From Gorillibacterium sp. (GTDB lineage: Bacteria; Bacillota; Bacilli; Paenibacillales; NBRC-103111), in contig JACMJI010000182.1 in NCBI GenBank assembly GCA_014380705.1, positions 1 to 7,691 on the forward strand: a stretch of 7,691 bases of DNA. Reading direction: 5' to 3'. Shown here in pieces: positions 5,264 through 7,691 of the stretch (position 1 is the first letter of the stretch; every line of letters begins with the position of its first letter). The translations under genes and the position numbers were made by a program. A model generated the notes under the pieces. That model had not been told where the DNA came from. It worked only from the letters and a program-made list of their open reading frames with translations, and made no database searches.

Positions 5264-6161
5264 CTTCCGTGAGAATCTCCCTTAAATGCAAGGCTTTGTC
5301 CTCTTCCCAAGGTGCGGCTGGTGCAAGGCAATAGGTGGAGATCGGTACGGCTGTCAGCTGAATGGCTTCTTTCACGGCCTTGATGAAAGGGGACACGAGA
5401 GGATAGATTTTGGGAATGGAGAGCAGCCGATGATGAAAGGCTAGCATTCCCGCAAGATCCCCGTTACGAAAGCCATTATATACGCCAAGCATAAGCTCTG
5501 GGGCGAAACTCGCGCTTGCTGCAATCGCTCCATCTCCACCCGCAGCCAATGTAGCCAGTAGATATTCATCAAAGCCAGCGTACACGGCGAAATCTGGTCG
5601 CACTTCTTTCACTTGCTGAATCATCTCCCGAATATGGCTCAATTGATCCACGGTATCCTTAATACCGACTACCTGAGGATATCGCGCCGCAAGACTCCGC
5701 ACGAACTCCGGAGATAGATCCTGTCCTGTCAATGCGGGAAAGTTGTATAGGAAAACAGGGAGTCCTGATTGTTCAAGGATGTCTGCGTAATGCTGGAAGA
5801 GTGTTTTCTCCCCAAGCTTTATATAATACGGGTTTATAATGATTACCCCATCTGCTCCGTTCTGCTCGGCGTGTTTGGTTAGTTGGATAGCTTCCAGCGT
5901 GGAATTGCTTCCCGTTCCAATCCATACCGGCACTCTATTCCTTGTGTGAGTGATACAGAATTCCGCGATCTGCATTCGCTGGCTGACATCCATTTGACTA
6001 AACTCACCAATTGTCCCCAAAAAGAGCATCGCATGAACGCCTTTACTGATCAAATAATCAATTAAGGTACTCATTCTATTGCGATCAAAATTTCCTTCGG
6101 AATCAAAAAGGGTGGGGACGGGTGGAATAACTCCAGGTTTATTTATGGTATGCGAACTCAT
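5229..6161 (-). CDS. DHDPS/NAL-family aldolase, YagE/YjhH-like 2-keto-3-deoxy sugar-acid aldolase
   Basis: A 310-residue TIM-barrel lyase of the pyruvate-dependent class I aldolase family. Visible are the GxxGE pyruvate loop as GTIGEFSQ (49-56), INPYY (109-113), catalytic Tyr139 in LYNFPALTGQDL (138-149) and the Schiff-base Lys168 in VVGIKDT (164-170). The arginine that binds aspartate semialdehyde in true DapA is replaced by Leu in PALTG (142-146), so lysine synthesis is unlikely. The YNFPALTGQDL, GIKDT and GGDGAI.AS blocks closely resemble E. coli YagE, a 2-keto-3-deoxygluconate/pentonate aldolase yielding pyruvate plus an aldehyde; this comparison is from memory. AAAGGGG lies eight bases before ATG. 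Divergence from an IclR-type regulator also parallels the E. coli yagEF/xynR (yagI) pairing. The exact sugar acid is unknown. Confidence 0.82.
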   Translation of the reverse strand: MSSHTINKPGVIPPVPTLFDSEGNFDRNRMSTLIDYLISKGVHAMLFLGTIGEFSQMDVSQRMQIAEFCITHTRNRVPVWIGTGSNSTLEAIQLTKHAEQNGADGVIIINPYYIKLGEKTLFQHYADILEQSGLPVFLYNFPALTGQDLSPEFVRSLAARYPQVVGIKDTVDQLSHIREMIQQVKEVRPDFAVYAGFDEYLLATLAAGGDGAIAASASFAPELMLGVYNGFRNGDLAGMLAFHHRLLSIPKIYPLVSPFIKAVKEAIQLTAVPISTYCLAPAAPWEEDKALHLREILTEANLAVRRSAIE

Positions 6162-6187
6162 TATTTCTACCCCTTTAATTATAATAG

Positions 6188-6200
6188 TAAACTAAGTTTA
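6188..6200. promoter_or_regulatory. Candidate IclR-family operator 1: TAAACTAAGTTTA
   Basis: A near-perfect palindrome (TAAACT-A-AGTTTA) at the downstream edge of the aldolase -10 box. The first twelve bases recur exactly at 6321-6332. A palindromic site duplicated in the spacer next to a regulator gene is the usual picture for an autoregulated local regulator. Binding would be expected to repress the aldolase. The assignment to the adjacent IclR protein is inference. Confidence 0.55.
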
Positions 6201-6228
6201 ATATATCATCCATTTTACGGATAGGCAA
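6200..6228 (-). promoter_or_regulatory. Sigma-A-type promoter of the aldolase gene
   Basis: On the minus strand, TTGCCT (plus 6223-6228) is followed after 17 bases by TATATT (plus 6200-6205), about 40 bases before the start codon. The adjoining palindrome at 6188-6200 would cover the -10 edge and the start of transcription. Confidence 0.55.
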
Positions 6229-6234
6229 TGTCAT

Positions 6235-6287
6235 CCTCCATTTGTTCAAATCAATAACTCGTGTGGGCTATTGTACCCGAATGGAGG
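6235..6287. repeat. Long-spaced inverted repeat CCTCCATT / AATGGAGG in the divergent promoter region
   Basis: Eight-base arms at 6235-6242 and 6280-6287 lie just inside the aldolase -35 and the regulator's TATAAT. Its centre (about 6261) coincides with the midpoint of the two TAAACTAAGTTT sites. It may be a second pair of binding half-sites, or chance. Confidence 0.35.
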
Positions 6288-6293
6288 TATAAT
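6264..6293 (+). promoter_or_regulatory. Probable promoter of the IclR-family regulator gene
   Basis: A perfect -10 box TATAAT lies at 6288-6293, about 50 bases before the regulator's start codon. The -35 region is poor (TGGGCT at 6264-6269 with an 18-base spacer is the best by eye), so the promoter may be weak or need an activator. The second candidate operator at 6321-6333 lies downstream of it. Confidence 0.4.
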
Positions 6294-6320
6294 ATTTACG
6301 TGCTGTATAAGTTAAACAAA

Positions 6321-6333
6321 TAAACTAAGTTTC
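6321..6333. promoter_or_regulatory. Candidate IclR-family operator 2: TAAACTAAGTTTC
   Basis: Exact repeat of the first twelve bases of operator 1, 133 bases away and nine bases before the regulator's GTG. It lies downstream of the regulator's putative -10, where a bound protein would block elongation, suggesting autorepression. A related half-like sequence, AAGTTAAAC, lies just upstream at about 6309-6317. Confidence 0.5.
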
Positions 6334-6341
6334 ATGAAAGA

Positions 6342-7088
6342 GTGAATCCGGTGGAACGTAAGTATTGGGTACCTGCCCTCGAACGGGCAAACTTAATTCT
6401 AAATAAGATTGCTAATGGGCATGGAAAGCTCAAATTAATAGAACTAAGTAAAGAGACAGGAATTAATAAAAGTAGTATTTATTCTTTGCTGCGGACGATG
6501 GAATCGCTGGAGTGGGTGACAAAGGATCGTAGCGAGGCGTATGCATTGGGACGGGCGATGGTCTTCTATAACCAGTCGTTTCTCCGAAGTGATAACTTGG
6601 TGGAACGCTTTTTAGAGTCGTCCCCTTCTGTTGTTGAGAACATTGGTGAATCCGTTCAACTCTCCATGCTTGACGGCAATGAAATTGTTTATTTGGCTAA
6701 AAAGGAAGGGCCCTCCTTAGTAAGGCTGATTTCCGAGCCTGGTATGCGCTTTCCCGCCTATGCGACAGCGATGGGAAAGATGATGCTATCCGCACTGAGC
6801 GAGGACAACGTGAAGGAACTGTTGGCTGATGCTCCACTGAATTCCCTCACCCCAAATACGATAACAGATTTAGACCGGTTGCTTGAGGAATTAGATGGCA
6901 TCCGCAAGAATGGGTTTGCGATTGATCATGAGGAAGTGATTCAAGGATTCATTTGTGTAGCAGCACCCATTAGGAATCCGTCGGGTCATACGATTGCAGC
7001 CATCAGCACATCCATGCTTAAGCATGTCTGGGAGCTTAAGAAAGATATGGCGGTCAGTGAAATTCTCCGTTTAGCCGAGCAGTTATAA
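6342..7088 (+). CDS. IclR-family transcriptional regulator
   Basis: A 248-residue DNA-binding regulator with the classic two-domain layout. An N-terminal winged helix-turn-helix (about 10-68) contains VPALERANLILNKIA and the recognition region GINKSSIYSLLRTME (40-54). A C-terminal effector-binding domain has GMRFPAYATAMGKMMLSAL (134-152) and GFAIDHEEVIQGFICVAAPIRNP (191-213), both IclR hallmarks. It probably senses a sugar acid or a breakdown product and controls the divergent aldolase plus its own operon through the repeated TAAACTAAGTTT sites. The start is uncertain: GTG 6342 has no clear ribosome site, while GTG 6351 has AAAGAG at a better distance and would remove three residues. The next gene begins 19 bases downstream. 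Confidence 0.9.
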   Translation: MNPVERKYWVPALERANLILNKIANGHGKLKLIELSKETGINKSSIYSLLRTMESLEWVTKDRSEAYALGRAMVFYNQSFLRSDNLVERFLESSPSVVENIGESVQLSMLDGNEIVYLAKKEGPSLVRLISEPGMRFPAYATAMGKMMLSALSEDNVKELLADAPLNSLTPNTITDLDRLLEELDGIRKNGFAIDHEEVIQGFICVAAPIRNPSGHTIAAISTSMLKHVWELKKDMAVSEILRLAEQL

Positions 7089-7107
7089 GAGAAAGGGGGG
7101 AGATAAT

Positions 7108-7691
7108 ATGAAACGTTTTATGTATTTGGCACAGCTAAAAGCGGAACAGGTTGGGGCCATGCATAGCAGCATCCAGGTGCACCAGGAGTCGCTTATTGCT
7201 TTTTTGAAGCAGGCAGGCTGCTCGACGTTTTCTTTATTTCGCGATGGGTTGCTATTGTTTTGCTATTTAGAGGCGGAAGAGGTCATTGACTTCTCAGGGG
7301 TAAAAATCGCCGAGTACTTGGAAGCTTGGCCTGGCGAGGACCATCCACGCTATTATGTACCTCTATTGGATATCTTCCATGATAATAAACCCAATGCATC
7401 CTTTCCTTGGAGGCAAGGACCTGGTCCATCCGAACGCGTAGGCGCTATCGCAAGGCTGAGGCCGGAAATGTTCAGTCGTTATGTTTATTATCATTATCAG
7501 CTGCAGGAAGAGAAGCCTGGGTATTTCAGTAAATACTACCTGATCGGTAGTCATGAGAAATACTTGTTCTCCTATGAAGAGCTTCCCTCTATTGGAAGTA
7601 CCGCTCCAACCGGTCTACTGTCCACCCGAAACACACCAGACAACTGGGCGGAACTGATGGATCCCCTCTTTGAGGTATGGCAGAGTGAGGA
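7108..7691 (+). CDS. Tandem L-rhamnose-mutarotase-like (RhaM-family) protein, 3' end cut off
   Basis: The frame is open from ATG 7108 to the window edge (194 complete codons). A strong ribosome site, AAAGGGGGGAG, lies about six bases upstream. Residues 1-92 resemble RhaM: FMYLAQLKAEQV, then FLKQAGCSTFSLFRDGLLLFCYLE and YYVPLLDIFHD. RhaM interconverts L-rhamnose anomers in a small dimeric alpha/beta-barrel fold. A second copy starts near residue 109: ERVGAIARLRPEMFSRYVYYHYQLQ, then KYYLIGSHEKYLFSYEE and WAELMDPLFEVW (180-191). In my from-memory alignment the Tyr and His conserved at the sugar site (Y-x3-H) survive in the second copy (Tyr125, His129) but are Met and Ile in the first. Co-transcription with the IclR regulator points to sugar or sugar-acid catabolism; the substrate is unknown. 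Confidence 0.7.
   Translation, partial: MKRFMYLAQLKAEQVGAMHSSIQVHQESLIAFLKQAGCSTFSLFRDGLLLFCYLEAEEVIDFSGVKIAEYLEAWPGEDHPRYYVPLLDIFHDNKPNASFPWRQGPGPSERVGAIARLRPEMFSRYVYYHYQLQEEKPGYFSKYYLIGSHEKYLFSYEELPSIGSTAPTGLLSTRNTPDNWAELMDPLFEVWQSE

Noticed and set aside
5229..6161. 4-hydroxy-tetrahydrodipicolinate synthase (DapA)
   Set aside because: The substrate-binding arginine is replaced by Leu and the neighbourhood is not lysine synthesis.
7363..7554. Minus-strand open frame of 63 codons
   Set aside because: It is antisense to the RhaM-like gene, which has a strong ribosome site and recognisable repeated domains.

Overview
The window looks like a low-to-mid GC Firmicute, most likely Paenibacillus-like. 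This is inferred from strong AGGAGG-type ribosome sites, sigma-A-like promoters, a short lipobox signal peptide, an EcfA1/EcfA2/EcfT set of the Gram-positive kind, and an IS200/IS605-type element end. No species assignment is possible from the sequence alone.

Layout. (1) Positions 1-197 are the right end of an IS200/IS605-family element: the last 22 codons of tnpB, overlapping structured RNA (the 3' part of an omegaRNA) and the terminal hairpin ending near TCAA. (2) Positions 198-537 hold no gene. They contain a strong minus-strand terminator, a few hairpins and a degenerate ~26-bp-period repeat built on CTACCTAG. (3) Positions 538-1608 (minus) encode an ApbE-type FAD:protein FMN transferase lipoprotein. 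(4) Divergent from it, positions 1772-5263 (plus) form one tight operon: a membrane-anchored NusG-domain-II protein, a Gx-family membrane protein (a relative of ECF S components), two ECF ATPases (EcfA1, EcfA2) and EcfT. (5) Convergent with ecfT, and overlapping it by 35 bp, is a YagE/YjhH-like 2-keto-3-deoxy sugar-acid aldolase (5229-6161, minus). (6) Divergent from the aldolase are an IclR-family regulator (6342-7088) and, 19 bp further on, the first 194 codons of a protein with two tandem L-rhamnose-mutarotase-like domains, cut by the window edge.

How the genes work together. ApbE, NusG-II and Gx families recur together in loci for extracytosolic flavin-based electron transfer. Here they come with a complete, private ECF energising unit. 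The simplest reading is a module that moves a flavin, or another small cofactor or substrate, across the membrane, with ApbE attaching FMN to exported redox proteins. No FMN-acceptor protein, NADH dehydrogenase or quinone gene is visible in the window. The right-hand module looks like sugar-acid catabolism under an IclR regulator: two copies of TAAACTAAGTTT lie in the 180-bp aldolase/iclR spacer, one at the aldolase promoter and one just before the regulator's start codon. They are likely operators for the regulator.
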